From the NCBI GenBank assembly GCA_958446555.1, contig CAUCWU010000168.1, forward strand, positions 1-5,868: 5,868 nucleotides of DNA, read 5' to 3'. Within the stretch, counting starts at the first letter, position 1. Every line of letters begins with the position of its first letter. Under the pieces are notes generated by a model. It had not been told where the DNA came from and made no database searches. It worked only from the letters and a program-made list of their open reading frames with translations. The stretch is from an uncultured Lachnospiraceae bacterium. Its GTDB lineage: Bacteria > Bacillota > Clostridia > Lachnospirales > Lachnospiraceae. Made by a program: the position numbers and the translations under genes. This document shows positions 5,325-5,868 of this stretch, one piece after another.

Positions 5325-5868
5325 GTGTGTGATACATACGACATTACCTATTCTGATCTAAATCCTACTTTATATTTTGCCGGTAAACGCACGGTGACCG
5401 AATCGAATTCCCCACATACACACGATGCACCTGAGCTCTTTATCGTTTTATCTGGTGATCTGGCAATCTGGATTGATGGCACAACACTTCCCCTTATATC
5501 TGGCGATATTGTCTGTGTACCACCACGCACACCGCATCACACTGTGATGACTGTCCGTGACAATCCTGCAATCGTATTTTTCACTTCATTTTCCAATTTT
5601 CACTTTAAGGGAATGGAGCCAAACTGTCTGGACTTTCCAGATGGATCACCAATTCTTCACACAGACGGACTCGTGCGACAGGATATCACAAATTTATGTC
5701 TGCGCATGATCTCAGAGCGCTACAGCAATCAGGTTGGTCAATATTTTATGCAAAAGGCTTATTTAACACAGCTTCTAATGACAATCATCCGTCAGATCAT
5801 GGCACCACCAAAGCAAAGCTGCTCTCCTGTCACATTTGAGACACACCATAAAACCTATGTCGTCAGTG
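5325..5868 (+). CDS. Cupin-domain transcriptional regulator, probably AraC family (3' end outside window)
   Basis: This 181-codon open frame runs off the right edge. It starts at GTG 5325, 9 nt after a perfect AAGGAGG (5309-5315); no ATG fits upstream in frame. The N-terminal half is a small beta-barrel cupin. Motif 1 is H31-x-H33-x3-E37-x6-G44 and motif 2 is G60-x5-P66 with 'PPRTPH' ending at His71. This layout is the usual ligand-sensing domain of AraC/XylS-type regulators, with a basic-to-amphipathic helical segment at about 117-160 resembling their linker/dimerisation helices. The two C-terminal helix-turn-helix motifs that would prove the family should begin just beyond the window, so the AraC assignment is inference. 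The gene is divergent from the ABC exporter operon across about 160 bp, the common arrangement for a local regulator of a transport operon. A cupin-only protein is the main alternative. Confidence 0.78.
   Translation, partial: MCDTYDITYSDLNPTLYFAGKRTVTESNSPHTHDAPELFIVLSGDLAIWIDGTTLPLISGDIVCVPPRTPHHTVMTVRDNPAIVFFTSFSNFHFKGMEPNCLDFPDGSPILHTDGLVRQDITNLCLRMISERYSNQVGQYFMQKAYLTQLLMTIIRQIMAPPKQSCSPVTFETHHKTYVVS

Noticed and set aside
1..5868. CRISPR array, tRNA, rRNA, phage or transposase genes
   Set aside because: Reading both strands I found no repeat-spacer pattern, tRNA-like cloverleaf, rRNA motif or transposase/integrase coding sequence.

Overview
The window looks like a chromosomal piece of a Gram-positive anaerobe of the class Clostridia, probably a Lachnospiraceae-like gut bacterium. 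This is inferred from moderate-to-low GC, strong AAGGAGG-type ribosome binding sites about 9 nt from the starts, a Sec-type signal peptide on a secreted acidic protein, and an AraC-like regulator divergent from a paired ABC exporter. No marker gene here fixes the genus.

Layout, left to right. Positions 1-129 hold a terminator for the first gene and, at the extreme left, a possible promoter/operator for a gene outside the window. Positions 130-1218 (minus strand) encode a 362-residue secreted protein of unknown function whose mature part has no lysine and no histidine. Positions 1219-1604 form a 386-bp intergenic stretch. It holds that gene's promoter with an adjacent perfect dyad, a long imperfect hairpin, a spacer with no gene, and the terminator of the exporter operon. 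Positions 1605-5161 (minus strand) are a two-gene operon for a heterodimeric ABC exporter. The promoter-proximal half is interrupted by one in-frame TGA at 3884-3886. The promoter-distal half is intact and starts at a TAATG overlap. Positions 5162-5324 are a divergent regulatory region. From 5325 to the right edge (plus strand) runs the N-terminal part of a cupin-type, probably AraC-family, regulator cut by the window end.

How the parts fit. The two ABC half-transporters carry complementary asymmetric ATPase motifs: Asp after Walker B in the first, Glu and an altered LSAGQ signature in the second. This is the pattern of heterodimeric multidrug-type exporters such as TM287/288, LmrCD and BmrCD. 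The divergent regulator is the natural candidate to control the operon. The TGA removes the LSGGQ signature of the first subunit, which should complete the only hydrolysis-competent site. Unless it is read through or is a sequencing error, the exporter is probably inactive in this strain. The secreted protein has its own promoter and terminator and need not be functionally linked.

I found no clear evidence of a wholly new biological system. The best leads are the nonsense-interrupted exporter, the lysine-free acidic secreted protein, and the hairpin element at 1322-1378.
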